Part shown: positions 47,801-59,700 of the stretch, piece after piece
Position numbering within the stretch: position 1 is the first letter of the stretch
Layout: each line of letters begins with the position of its first letter
From: Agrostemma githago
Taxonomy: Eukaryota > Streptophyta > Magnoliopsida > Caryophyllales > Caryophyllaceae
Assembly (NCBI GenBank): GCA_958450325.1
Contig: OY288243.1
Coordinates: forward strand, 65,146,606 to 65,210,605
Direction: 5' to 3'
DNA: 64,000 nucleotides
Translations under genes and position numbers: made by a program
The notes under the pieces: model-generated
Database searches by the model: none
What the model was told of the DNA's origin: nothing
The model's input: only the letters and a program-made list of their open reading frames with translations

Positions 47801-48248
47801 GTTCACGAGCTTCCACAACACAGTTGAAGTCCCCCATAATCATCCAAGGCCCTTTATGAGCATAATCCTCTAGGCTTCTCCAAAGCTCCGTTCTCCCCGA
47901 AGCCGAGTTAAAGGCATACACAAAAGTGAGCCAATAATCCTTCCCCGATAAAGTAGTAACTTTGATATGAATAATTTGGTTACTATACTCCACAATCGTC
48001 AAATTAACCCTTTCATGTTTCCATAAAAGCCAAATTCGACCTCCTTCATGACAATGATTATTAGTCGTAATACTTCATTCAGAGAAAATATTCTGCTGAA
48101 CTTTAGCATACGCTTTATTTTTAATTTTAGTCTCAAGGAGACCAAAAATATCAACCTGTTGTTTCCTAACAAACTCACAAATTGCACGTTCCTTGCTTAT
48201 ATTGCACATGCCGCGTACATTCCAACATCCTATATTATGAACTTCCAT
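44883..48248 (-). pseudogene. LINE ORF2: endonuclease-reverse transcriptase, one stop
   Basis: Starts at MEVHNIGCWNVRGM (48248). The apurinic-type endonuclease domain includes FGLLETK, GRIWLLWK, IMGDFNCVV and FDHCPC. RT motifs: RDKSPGPDGFSSQFF, KVDIHKAYDSVEW, GLRQGDPMSPLLF and catalytic HLLFADDLLLF. The C-terminal reverse-transcriptase zinc-binding domain has the pattern CFICEREEESLEHLFFGC. Length of about 1120 codons is normal for plant L1. One lesion: TGA at 48077-48075, between NIFSE and SITTNNH, where a Trp codon is expected. The remaining 1039 codons to 44883 are open. Confidence 0.93.
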
Positions 48249-49662
48249 GGACAACCAATTCCAGACCAACCCCATCCTTTTCCCCCAATCTCGATTTACT
48301 TGGGGAACCTCGTATCATCTCCACGAAAGGGACATCCGGAGAAACAAAAACGCTCTTCATCGTCGTAGAATGCAACCTGGCAGCAGAAACTTTGGTCCGA
48401 CCAAAGGACCTGCCAGGCTGCACGGCAGAACCCGCAGCAGAATGCGTACCAGCAGCCTGTTTCGCAACAGCAGAGTGCGTTCCAGGGTGCGTACCAGCCC
48501 GATTCGAAACAGCAGGGACTGCTGACCCGAAGCACAGCCCAGCAGCAGGAACAGCAGAAGGCAGCGCACCCCGAACAGCAGCAGAAGCAGGCCGAAACTG
48601 CTGCTGTATACCAGCCGCACCGTCGGCAGCCTGCTAATCTGTTGAAACAGAACCGGTAACAGCAGCATTCGCAACAGCAGCAGCCATCTGTCCGGGAACA
48701 ACAGCGGTCCTAACCCCTTCCCCGTTTTGCTTCTTTTTAGCTTCCATTCTCGCTTTTTTCAACTCCTCTTTCTTGCATTCACTAATATCATGACCAAAAC
48801 CTCTGCATTTGGAACACCAAATAGGTTTCCACTCATACTTAATCGTGACTTCAACAACATTCTCACGCTCATCCATGAATTTGATTGAGCACTTGAGCTT
48901 TTGTCCCACTTTGACCAACACCATGACCCGCGCGTAACCTAATCTAGTGCGCTCATCCGTAGCTAAGTCAGACTTAACGTACGTACCCACCAACGAGGCA
49001 ATCCGGGATAGGCATTGGCCCCAAAATTTTAAAGGTAAATCATGCAATTGTATCCAAATAGGAACGTCTTGCACATCATCCTTGTCCATTTTGGCATCAG
49101 GAGTCCATTCTTTCACAATAAGCGGTTTGTTGTCAAACATAAAAATTCCATGATTAAGAACAGTTACCTTGGCAACCTTTTCCTTGAACCGAACTACAAA
49201 AATTCCATTAGGAAGAAAGGATATTTTATCAATCCCATGCTCCTTCCAAATTCTTCTCACATACCCTTCAATCACTTCCCATGGAGGGTTAGCTCCCATG
49301 ATAAAGCAATAGACGACATTACTCCAATATTCAATTTCGTCTTCAACATCATCGATAGTAAACTTCATCATTTCTTCTTCCTCCTCAAAATCTATGATTC
49401 TTTTCCCATCCTTTTGTTTCCACCCAATACAAGGGGTGGGATTAGTTTCCGGCACAACCTCAGTGTCTAGCTCCAAAGCTTCATTCTCCTCAAAATCGGA
49501 TTCATAGTTCAATCCAGGGATCTCTATGATTTTCTCATTGGTGGTTTGTTCAACAACTACTTCACTAGAATTCAATTGAGTTTTTCGAATCAATACCTCT
49601 TTCGCAATGTTACGGATCGTAGACTTGGGGACCTTCCCGGAAGGGCGGTTCTTCTTTCTCAT
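48235..49662 (-). pseudogene. LINE ORF1: DUF4283 / zinc-knuckle nucleic-acid-binding protein, one stop
   Basis: Starts MRKKNRPSGK. An acidic segment (about residues 60-100) is followed by the DUF4283-type domain (about 110-255; FLPNGIFVVRFK, VPIWIQLHDLPLKFW) and a CCHC knuckle CSKCRGFGHDISEC. TAG at 48636-48634 stops it after 342 codons. The same frame continues for 133 codons through an Ala/Gln-rich tail to a stop at 48237-48235. It binds the LINE RNA in related elements. Confidence 0.9.
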
Positions 49663-49827
49663 CGGAAGGATGCGCCGGAGGACGGACAGTCGGAATCAGA
49701 CCGTCGACACCGGAGCACAGGAAGAGGAAAACGGAGCAGGAAACCCCTGGAAATCGCCCTTCTCTCTAAACCCTAACTCAAAAAATACTTTGGTTATCCT
49801 TTGGAAATCGGATACTTTGGTTATCCT
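49663..49827 (-). other. LINE 5' untranslated region
   Basis: 165 bp without a gene. The extreme 5' end repeats AAAGGATAACCAAAGTAT (sense) twice, separated by CCGATTTCC. Confidence 0.75.
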
Positions 49828-51118
49828 TTGTCTGAAAGTTTCATTAATTACATTTTTATGGTAAATTGAACATAATAAAATAGCTTCTACCACGGAGTTT
49901 TTTTTCAGTGTAGTGTCGTTGTTGAAGACATGAATATTATTTTACATTCTTTGATTAATTATGCTTTTCGTTGATTACAATGTTGATTAACAATCATATA
50001 TATGTACTATACTATTTTATCGCATTAACCTAACTATGTATCCCGTTTGTTAAAAAAAATTGAAATTTAGTTAAAATTAACCAAAGTGTTATTTTACTCT
50101 CTCTTATTTTGACTACACATATACTCATCTTCGGAATTCTATAGATAGAATAACATATCCTACAAACATCAATTAAATAAATGAGATATTTTTCATGTTG
50201 ACCTATAATAATGATTGGAACGAGTTGAATGAAGTGTTTACAAAAACTTAAAACTCATATATATATTATTTAAAATATATGTAAACATCGTATGTATCAT
50301 GTGATTTAGTATTCCTTAAATTTCTGTTAACGAACATTGGTCGTATTTAATGTTGAAAATATTACTTAAGAATAGTCATTACATCAAAATGATTATGACT
50401 GAAATTGTAAAATTTTAAAAGCATCAAGTTATTTTCTTTCCATAAATATTAATATAAATAGTATCAATACTAAAAGGAGTGAAAAATTTTAAAAATAATT
50501 TTTTTTTAAAAAAAACAAAAAACTACATACTATTGTCAATAATAACAAGTACGTACATATATCCATGTATATAGTTAAGATTTTCTTTAATCTTATCATT
50601 ATTCGAATACTCACTATACTTCTGACATTGACAATAAAGCGAATATGTTTAAAAAATCTCGCAAAAATAGATATTTATATTTCTTAAAGTAAGAGAATTT
50701 AGCTCACGCCATCAGATGTAATTAACAATAGACCACGTAATGACGACTTTTCGAAGATTTTATTTAATATAAGTCCAGGAACAAAGTTATTCAAGTGATA
50801 GCAATTTAATTTACTATTTTGTCAAATGATTAAATTGAAAATGTAGAATATGTGAATTCAAAAATAGTAATTCGCAACAAAAAGAAAAAAAGAAGAAACA
50901 TTCAGCATATGTAATAATTAAAATAAAGAAAAAATCGAGTATTTTACAAATTTATATATCCTCTACAAGTTTAGGGTTTTCTTCAACTTTCACAAGAGTT
51001 ATTATTGGTTTAGTAAAAATAAGTGTCTTACAAATTTAAAAACAATCAAGTAAACCGTAGAAATTTAAACCTCTATACTAATTAACGAATAAAAGACAAC
51101 GTACGTAAATTGAAAAAT

Positions 51119-53260
51119 ATGAATAACCTCAAATGAACAATATAATAATGTTATTAGAACCAATTCTTTTTGAATTAGTAAATATATACTAATTTATAAG
51201 GATTTTCGTTTGACATCAATGTTAATGTCGGTTATTTGATTACAAAATTAAATACACTCATGCATATAATTTGGAAAACCTTTTTTAGAAAAAATCAATT
51301 TTAACAATGAATGATGTAAATTAGCTTTAAATATGTATTAATAATATTGTATGTTAATTTTGAGATACAAATACGTTAAATGTATAGATTCAAATATAAA
51401 AGTGGACGATATGAACAATTGTTCTCCATCACAAGTCACTTTACTTTTGTATTTCCTTTTGTTCCCTGTGTGAAACGTACTTGAGATATATATCGGAAAT
51501 TTGAAATAATTTTAACTAAGTTTTCGATATGTATCCTAGAACAATCAAAATTGTTCTACTACTTGTTGCTTAAGTCCTTGTTATCTCTGAAGAATATTTC
51601 GCAAATGACTCTGTTGCCGCACCTAGCACCTCGAAGGCGAACGACTTTCAAAAATGTGAAAGGAAGCTAGGTGCAACTTTTTGCGGTGTAATATCCGAAT
51701 ATATCTTTAACAACGGAAAACAAGTATCGAAAGAAACTTGCAACGCTCTATTAAAGGTCGGAGAGGACTGTCACAAGCTTCAAACACAAGTGTCTATAGT
51801 CGACAAGCGTCTTGGTGAGAAAGAGACAAACGAAGCGTGGCATAAAAACGAAAAAGTATGGGAACTTTGCAAGACATTTGGACATGTTTCTAATTAGTTC
51901 GTTAATATATGTATTTATATCTTTAAATGGAAAATTAGTACGAGAAATGATCAAATAAATATGGTTATTAGTTAAACATTGTCTGAAAGTTTTATTAATT
52001 ACATTTTTATGGTAAATTGAACATAATAAAATAACTTCTACCACGGAGTTTTTTTCAGTGTAGTGTCGTTGTTGAAGACATGCATATTATTTTACATTCT
52101 TTGATTAATTATGCTTTTCGTTGATTCCAATGTTGATTAACAATCATATATATGTACAACACTATTTTATCTCATTAACCTAACTATGTATCCCGTTTGT
52201 TAAAAAAAATTGAAATTTAGTTTAAATTAACCAAAGTGTTATGTTAATCTCTCTTATTTTGACAACACATATACTCATCTTCGGAATTCTATAGATAGGA
52301 TAACATATCCTATAAACATCAATTAAATAAATGAGATATTTTTCATATTGACCTATAATAATGATTGGAACGAGTTGAATGAAGTGTTTACAAAAACTTA
52401 AAACTCATATATATATTATTTAAAATATATGTAAACATCGAATGTATCATGTGATTTAGTATTCCTTAAATTTCTGTTAACGAACATTGGTCGTATTTAA
52501 TGTTGAAAATATTACTTAAGAATAGTCATTACATCAAAATGATTATGACTGAAATTGTAAAATTTTAAAAGCATCAAGTTATTTTCTTTCCATAAATATT
52601 AATATAAATAGTATCAATACTAAAAGAAGTGAAAAAATTTAATTTTTTTTTTTGAAAAAGCGAAAAACTACGTATTATTGTCAACAATAACAAGTACGTA
52701 CATACATCCATGTACATAGTTAAGATTTTCTTTAATCATATCATTATTCAAACACTCACTATACTTCTGACATTGACAACAAAGAGAATATGTTTAAAAA
52801 ATCTCGCAAAAATAGATATTTATATTTCTAAAAGTAAGAGAATCGCTCACGCCATCAGATGTAATTAACAATAAACTACGTAATGACGACTTTTCGAAGA
52901 TTTTATTTAATATAAATCCTCGAACAAAGTTATTCAATTTATAGCATTATAATTTACTATTTTGTCAAATAATTAAATTGAAAATGTAGAATATGTGAAT
53001 TCGAAAGTGGTCATTTGCAACAAAAAGAAAAAGAAAAAAACATACAGCATATGTAATAATGAAAATAAAATAAAATTGAGTATGTTACAAATTTATATAT
53101 CTTCTACAAGTTTAGATTTTTTCCTTAACTTTCAAATGAGTTATTATTGGTTTAGTAAAAACAAGTGTCTTACAAATTTAAAAATAATCTAGTAAACCGT
53201 AGAAATTTAAAACTCTATACTAATTAACGAATAAAAGACAACGTACGTAAATTCAAAAAT
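51119..53260 (+). repeat. Array unit 6
   Basis: 2142 bp. Spacer 51898-53260 is AT-rich and contains no gene that I can support. Confidence 0.89.
51529..51897 (+). pseudogene. Prolamin-like gene copy 6, stop at codon 15
   Basis: AGA at codon 4 as in copy 1, but TTTCAG has become CTTAAG, giving TAA at 51571-51573 inside the signal peptide. The rest is full length. It also has GAAGAATATTTC in place of GAACAATGTTTC. Confidence 0.88.
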
Positions 53261-54885
53261 ATGAATAACCTCAAATGAACAATATAATTATGTTATTAGA
53301 ACCAATTCTTTTTGAATTAGTAAATATAAATTAATTTATGAGGATTTTCGTTTGACATCAATGTTAATGTCGGTTACTTGATTACAAGACTAAATACACT
53401 CATGCATATAATTTGGAAAACTTTTTATAGAAAAAAAAAATCAATTTTAACAATGAATGATGTAAATTAGCTTTAAATATGTATTAATAATATTGTATGT
53501 TAATTTTGAGATACAAATACGTTAAATGTATAGATTCAAATATAAAAGTGGACGATATGAACAATTGTTCTCCATCACAAGTCACTTTACTTTTGTATTT
53601 CTTTTTGTTCCCTGTGTGTGAAACGTACTTGAGATATATATCGGAAATTTGAAATAATTTTAACTAAGTTTTCGATATGTATCCTAGAACAATCAAAATT
53701 GCTCTATTACTTGTTGTTTCAGTCCTTGTTATCTCTGAACAATGTTTCGCAAATGATTCTGTTGCCGCGCACCTAGCACCTCGAAGGCGGACGACTTTCA
53801 AAAATGTGAAAGGAAGCTAGGTGCAACTTTTGGCGGTGTAATATCCGAATATATCTTTAACAACGGAAAACAAGTATCGAAAGATACTTGCAACCCTCTA
53901 TTAAAGGTCGGAGAGGACTGTCACAAGCTTCTAACACAAGTGTCTATAGTCGACAAGCGTCTTGGTGAGAAAGAGACAAACGAAGCGTGGCATAAAAACG
54001 AAAAAGTATGGGAACTTTGCAAAACATTTGGACATGTTTCTAATTAGTTCGTTAATATATGCATTTATATCTTTAAATGGAAAATTAGTACGAGATATGA
54101 TCAAATAAATATGGTTATTAGTTAAACATTGTCTGAAAGTTTCATTAATTACATTTTTATGGTAAATTGAACATAATAATATAGCTTCTACTACGGAGTT
54201 TTTTTTCAGTGTAGTGTCGTTGTTGAAGACATGCATATTATTTTACATTATTTGATTAATTATGCTTTTCGTTGATTACAATGTTGATTAACAATCATAT
54301 ATATGTACTATACTATTTTATCGCATTAACCTAACTTTGTATCCCGTTTGGTAAAAAAAATTGAAATTTAGTTTAAATTAACCAAAGTGTTATGTTAATC
54401 TCTCTTATTTTGACTACACATATAATCATCTTCGGAATTCTATAGATAGAATAACATATCCTACAAACTTCAATTAAATAAATGAGATATTTTTCATGTT
54501 GACCTATAATAATGATTGGAACGAGTTGAATGAAGTGTTTACAAAAACTTAAAACTCATATATATATTATTTAAAATATATGTAAACATCGTATGTATCA
54601 TGTGATTTAGTATTCCTTAAATTTCTGTTAACGAACATTGGTCGTATTTAAAGTTAAAAAAAATATTACTTAAGAATAGTAATTACATCAAAATGATTAT
54701 GACTGAAATTGTAAAATTTTAAAAGCATCAAGTTATTTTCTTTCCATAAATATTAATATAAATAGTATCAATACTAAAAGGAGTGAAAAAAACTAAAAAA
54801 ATAAATTGTTTTTGTAAAAAGCGAAAAACTACATACTATTGTCAATAATATATACCAAGTACGTACATACATCCATGTACATAGT
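53261..54885 (+). repeat. Array unit 7, truncated by element E
   Basis: Runs to CATGTACATAGT, where element E begins. The last five bases ATAGT (54881-54885) are the presumed target duplication of E. Confidence 0.88.
53677..54047 (+). pseudogene. Prolamin-like gene copy 7, 2-bp insertion
   Basis: Codon 4 is AGA and the signal peptide is open. An extra GC in GCCGCGCACC (about 53766) shifts the frame before the mature domain and leads to TAG in GGAAGCTAG near 53818. A second difference, AACCCTCTA for AACGCTCTA, lies downstream. Confidence 0.88.
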
Positions 54886-55587
54886 TGATGAGGGTCGAAG
54901 AGCCTGCGTCGGGCCACCTGCCTAGCAGGCCCCATGAAGACCCCGTCCAAGGAACCAAGGAGCCCGCCCAGCAGGCCGTTGGGATAAGATACCAGGATTC
55001 CCCCAGTAAAACAAAACTACAAGGAAGCCGCCTGCCCGGTAGGGTAAGGCAACTGGCTGTGAGGAGCGTGCAGGCACTACCTGCTCGCCTGCCTCCGAGC
55101 GACCTTCTCCCTGAGCAGGGCCGGGGCCCCAGAAGCCCCCTCTGTCATCTTGCCTACAGGTAAGAGAGAACGAGTGGATGGGGAAAAACCACGTGTCAAT
55201 TTCCCATCCACTCATTCTTTCTCTCCCCACTCCTCTTTTCCTCTCTCTTGTGGGAAGGTATAAATACTCTTCCATTTCCCACATGAGGGGGGTTGGATTT
55301 TCTCTCTCTAGACTCTCACTCCTAATAACGCCACCTAGTTCCTCACGAGCTAGGTTCATCAAGGCATTTCACGGACTAACTTAGGCATCGGAGAGGGTTC
55401 CCTCGGACAACCTCCGAGGCCCTGTGCGTTCATTGTGCCGGGAGCAAGCCAACTCCGCCGGGAAGGTCCGATCAAGGGAGAGAGACAAAGGAGAGGTTTA
55501 AGGAAATCAGGCGATCAGTTATTTACCAACAATCCGATTACACAACCCGGATCCAGAGCCGTGTTAATTGTTTCCGTGACCGGAACA
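54886..55587 (+). repeat. 5' LTR of element E, 702 bp
   Basis: Starts TGATGAGGGTCG and ends CGGAACA. The second LTR is not in the window; the end is set by the PBS three bases on. It shares blocks with LTR D (CCTCACGAGCTAGG, GGCATCGGAGAGGG) on the opposite strand, and contains GTATAAATA near 55258 as a likely TATA box. Confidence 0.85.
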
Positions 55588-55590
55588 ATT

Positions 55591-55606
55591 TGGCGCCGTC
55601 TGTGGG
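55591..55606 (+). other. Primer binding site of element E
   Basis: TGGCGCCGTCTGTGGG, identical to that of element D. Confidence 0.86.
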
Positions 55607-55685
55607 GTTCAACGGTTGTGCTCACGAGTTACCCACAAAAATCAACCATTCCTAATTACAAAAAACTAAAACAATCTAAGTAATC

Positions 55686-57420
55686 ATGCCAGAAATCGTT
55701 GACGCCAGTGCAGGGGCGGGTCCGACGGTCCCACCAGTGACCCCCCTGTATGGCATGCCACAGCCCGAGAGGGTTCCTCCCGCCGCGATCCTGGGGGTGG
55801 GGGGAGCCAGTCTCCTAGGCCTACCAAGCGCTGCTGTAGCACCTGAATTGGGGACACACCCAGGGCACACTCTGAATCTGACCCCGGCTCAGATGGCGCA
55901 GACAGCCGCCTTCTTCTCTGCAATGCTAAACCAGGAGTTCACTCCTGAGGATCTGGTAGGCAGGGTCGCAACGGCCCCCAGGCAGCCACCCTTAATAAGC
56001 AGGGATGGAGCTGGGGGCACGAAGCGGACCGCCGCCAGAAATGCTCAGAGGAAAGCAAGAAGGACAGCACAAGTATATGCGCAAGTGCAGAGGCGTCTCA
56101 CAGCAGGCAGCCCAGAGCCACCTGCCCAACAACAGGCATTCTCCATTCACACAACAGAATCCGCGTCTGAAGAACAGAGAGGTTTATCCCGGGAACTGCA
56201 GGAGAGAATGAGGCCCAGGGAGCCCATGCCAAAGCGCCTGGGAGAAAAGCAAGGCGGGGTCTTCTCCAGGTTAACACCGGCGGTCAAAGAGCAGTCAGCC
56301 CCGGGTTTGTCCCAAAGCCTGCAGTCTAGGCTCAACCGGGGGCAACCGCTTGAATCTAAATATCACCAGGGTGAGAACCTCTGCCACTCTCAGAGGAAGG
56401 GACCCAGGCAAATCTCCCCTGAGACAGAAGATGAAGCAGCAAGCAGGCCGCCTCCAAGGCACCGCTCCCCCAGTACGAGGAAACCGATCCATAGACAATG
56501 GGATATGCACGGTAACTAGTCTGGGGAAAGCTGGTCACGAATGGTAGGCAGGCGCACAAAAACCCCACTTCATCCTGAGGTACAAGAATACCCCATCCCG
56601 AAAATTAAAATGCCGACCATTAAGTTTGACGGGACAACAGACCCAGAAGACCACTTGGCGGCATTCGAGAGCCACATGGGCATGTACGACGTGGATGACG
56701 CCATCTGGTGCAAAGTCTTCCCGACCACCCTGGTAGGGCTCGCACAAGGGTGGTTCAGGGATCTCCGCCAAGGATCAATCAAGTTCTTCAAAGAATTGGC
56801 CGAGATCTTCCTCAAACAATATGCTGGGAACAAAAGGAGACGCCTCACTCGCTTCGATCTTATGACCCTAAAACAGAAAAAGGGTGAAAGCGTAAGGGAG
56901 TACCTAAGGAGGTTTGACCTATCCTACCAACAAGTCAGGGAGATCGATGACTCCACCGCTGCTTACGCCTTGACTATCTCCCTGCTCCCGGGAGAAATGA
57001 AAAATCAGATGATCAGGGCCCAGCCAGAAACCTTGGCCATGGCCAGGAAAATTGCTGAAGGGTTTATTCTGCAGGAAGAGTTTCACAGCCTGCCGGATAC
57101 CCCTGCAGGCCAAACAAGGCCGCAGGGAGGACCGCAGGGTGGGCGTGGCAGAAATGAGCCGGGCAAGCAGAGAGAAGAGGGAGCACTCCCAAGAAGGAAC
57201 GTACAACATACCAACCAAGATTTGACAGCTACACGACCCTCAATAGGCCGAGAGCAGAAATCTTTGAGTTAGAAAAAGAAACAGCAAAATGGACTCGTCC
57301 AAACAAGCCTCACAGCCCAAAAGGAGATCCCAAAAAATTCTACACGTTCCATGACTGCATAGGTCATACCACAGACGAATGCCGCCACTTAAAAGACGAA
57401 ATAGAAAAACTAATAAGAAA
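55686..57420 (+). pseudogene. gag: Element E gag
   Basis: MPEIVDAS start, 80 bp after the PBS. N-terminal Pro/Gln-rich domain to TAG at 56517-56519 (CAG in D). Gag core follows (FDGTTDPEDHLAAFESHMGM, GWFRDLRQGS, RRFDLSYQQVREIDD), then a Gly/Arg-rich linker. A 1-bp deletion near 57185 shifts the frame; the knuckle continues in the next frame as FYTFHDCIGHTTDECRH, with Tyr replacing the first Cys of D. Confidence 0.9.
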
Positions 57421-59700
57421 CGGCTGGCTGAGTAACTATGCAGCAAGGAACAAACCCCAGAAAGAGGTGGCAGACAAACCTGAGGGCTCAGCCCAAAATC
57501 GCATGGTCATCCATGTAGTATCAGGGGATGCAGAGGGGCGGACCAGCAGGCGCAGCCAGAAAAGGCAGATCCGCGAACTGCGGAACCAAATTTGCTACGC
57601 CGAAAAGGCAGGCAGCCCAAGGGGCACTACCCTAAGCATCACCCCTGAAGATGCAGGGAGAGTCGTGTACCCACATAGTGACCCTCTGGTCTTAACCCTG
57701 GAAATCAGCAATCATATTGTCAAAAGGTGTATGGTGGATACTGGCGCCTACACAAATCTCTTATACAAAGATGCTTTTGAGAGGATGAACCTTGAAAGAA
57801 GGCACCTGAAGCCAGCCCCCGGATCTTTGTATGGATTCAATGGAGCAGGCATGCTACCCATGGGAGTTATCGATCTGCCTGTCACGTTTGGGGAGGGGAC
57901 CTCAGCAAGAAATATTAGGGCGTCATTTGTTGTGGTGGATGCCAAATCCGCGTACAACGCCCTGATAGGCCGAGCCACCCTAGATGAAATAGAAGCTGCC
58001 GTATCAATTAGGGCCCTCACCATAGCCTATGTAACAGACTTTGGCATGGAGGGGAAGGTCCACGGGGATCAGGAGTCGGCCAGACACTGCTATTCTGTGG
58101 CCTTGCAGGCCCATGAGACAGAAAGAAAAGGGAAGCGAAAAGCCCAGTGCTCTCCTAGCAGGGAAGGTGAGATTCCGACTGCCCAGCAAGAGCCAGTCCG
58201 CCTGGAGGCTGAAGGGGAGAGCATGCTAGTGGACTTAGAGCCAGGGAGGCAGGTCCTTATAGGGGCCGACCTGGAGGAGTCCTACCAAAAGGAACTAATT
58301 GCAGTCCTAAGAGAAAATAGGGACGTATTCGCCTACTCTGCAGACGAGATGCCAGGGGTCGACCCGGCCTTTATTGTTCACAAGCTGAACATTAATCCGG
58401 AGGCTCGCCCGGTGAAGCAGAAGAAAAGGAACATGTCCGTGGAAAAAGATGCGGCGATAAAAGAAGAAATAGACAAACTCCTGAAGGCAGACTTCATCGA
58501 AGTATGTGACTACCCAGAATGGCTGGCAAACGTTGTCATGGTAAAAAAGTCATCAGGCGCATGGAGAATGTGTGTGGATTTTACCAATCTTAACAAGGCC
58601 TGCCCTAAGGACTGCTACCCTCTGCCCAGGATAGATCAACTAGTGGACGCCACTAGTGGATACACCACGCTGAGTTTTCTGGATGCGTTCTCAGGGTACC
58701 ATCAAGTGTACCTCTGGCAACCAGACAGAGTGAGGTGCGCCTTCATAACCAGCCATGGCACCTACATGTACAAGATGATGCCATTTGGGCTGAAGAATGC
58801 AGGCGCCACCTATCAGCGGTTGGTAGACAGGGTCTTCGAAAGACAAAAGGGAAGAAACTTAGAGGCCTATGTTGACGATGCGATCGTCAAAAGTAAGGGG
58901 GACAAGGAGCATCTGATAGATCTTCAAGAGACCTTCTCTTCCCTGCGGTCATACAAGATGAAGCTGAACCCAAAAAAATGCACATTCGGGGTCCGATCCG
59001 GGAAATTCCTAGGTTTTTTGGTCAGCTCCAGGGGGATAGACGCCAACCCTGAGAAAATTCAGGCGGTCCTAGACCTTCCGGAGCCTAAAACCATCAGGGA
59101 CATTCAGAGGCTCACAGGCAGAATGGCCGCCCTGGCCCGGTTTATCGCCAGGTCAGCAGACAAGTCCACCACTTTCTTCAAAATATTAAAGGGCAACAAA
59201 CAATTCAAATGGGAAGACGAACAGAAGAAAGCCTTCGAGCAATTGAAGGAGCACCTGAAGAAACTCCCTACCCTGGCAAGACCGGTAGCCGGAGAAAAGT
59301 TATACCTGTACATCGCTGTCACGTACACGGCGGTAAGTGCTGTCATCCTAAGGGAGGAAGCAAACTCACAGCAACCCATCTACTTTGTGAGTCACGCCCT
59401 GGGAACAGCCGAAAGAAATTACCCCCTGATAGAAAAGGCCGCCTATGCAGTCATCATTGCAGCCAGAAAACTCAGACCCTACTTTGACGAACATCCTGTC
59501 GTGGTCCTCACCAACCAACCACTGGAGAAAGTGTTGGAAAAGTTTGAGAAATCAGGGAGACTGCTGAAATGGGCGATCGAGTTAAGTGGGCTGGGGATAT
59601 CTTACCAGCCAAGAACAGCCATCAAAGCCCAAGCCTTGGCCGATTTTCTGGCTGAATGCTCCCATTCAGGGGAAGAAGAGCCCCCTGCCGAGGAGTGGAT
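57421..59700 (+). pseudogene. pol: Element E protease, reverse transcriptase and first RNase H
   Basis: Uninterrupted frame. Protease VDTGAYTNLLYKDAF near 57736, ALIGRATLDE near 57960. RT CVDFTNLNKACPKDCYPLPR near 58572, MMPFGLKNAGATYQR, catalytic YVDDAIVKSK near 58870. RNase H YLYIAVTYTAVSAVIL near 59305, ALADFLAE near 59635. This part is free of lesions and, unlike D, keeps protease and RT in one frame, showing the ancestral fused Pol arrangement. Marked pseudogene because gag, the second RNase H and integrase are broken. Confidence 0.92.

Larger units (their letters stand above)
44827..49827 (-). mobile_element. L1-type LINE, nearly full length
   Basis: About 5.0 kb on the minus strand, flanked by a 14-bp target duplication, with an A-tail (T run at 44824-44834 on the plus strand) and two open frames that overlap by 14 bp. 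Each frame has one in-frame stop. The sense-strand 5' end carries AAAGGATAACCAAAGTAT twice within about 45 bp. Target-primed insertion into the AT-rich spacer of unit 5. Confidence 0.92.
44011..51118 (+). repeat. Array unit 5, split by a LINE
   Basis: Unit sequence at 44011-44826 and 49828-51118. The LINE sits 82 bp after the AATAAA-like region of gene copy 5. The right part is spacer without a gene. Confidence 0.88.
24849..54885 (+). repeat. Tandem array of seven ~2.15-kb units carrying a prolamin-like gene
   Basis: Each unit begins ATGAATAACCTCAAATGAAC (GTG in unit 3) and contains a TATA motif, one gene copy, a 3' region with AATAAA and about 1.8 kb of AT-rich spacer. Unit starts: 24850, 27223, 29377, 41818, 44011, 51119, 53261. 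The array is interrupted by Tat element D, a LINE and Tat element E. Element C marks the left limit seen here, so more units may lie outside the window. Confidence 0.9.

Noticed and set aside
48182..48701. Ala/Arg-rich plus- and minus-strand frames over the GCAGCA-rich segment
   Set aside because: Shadow frames of LINE ORF1's low-complexity tail.
25735..54236. Minus-strand frames of 87-101 codons repeated in every array unit, overlapping the 3' end of the prolamin-like gene
   Set aside because: They are antisense to the gene and its 3' region, similar only because the DNA is duplicated, and keep no protein-like features. Length varies with indels.
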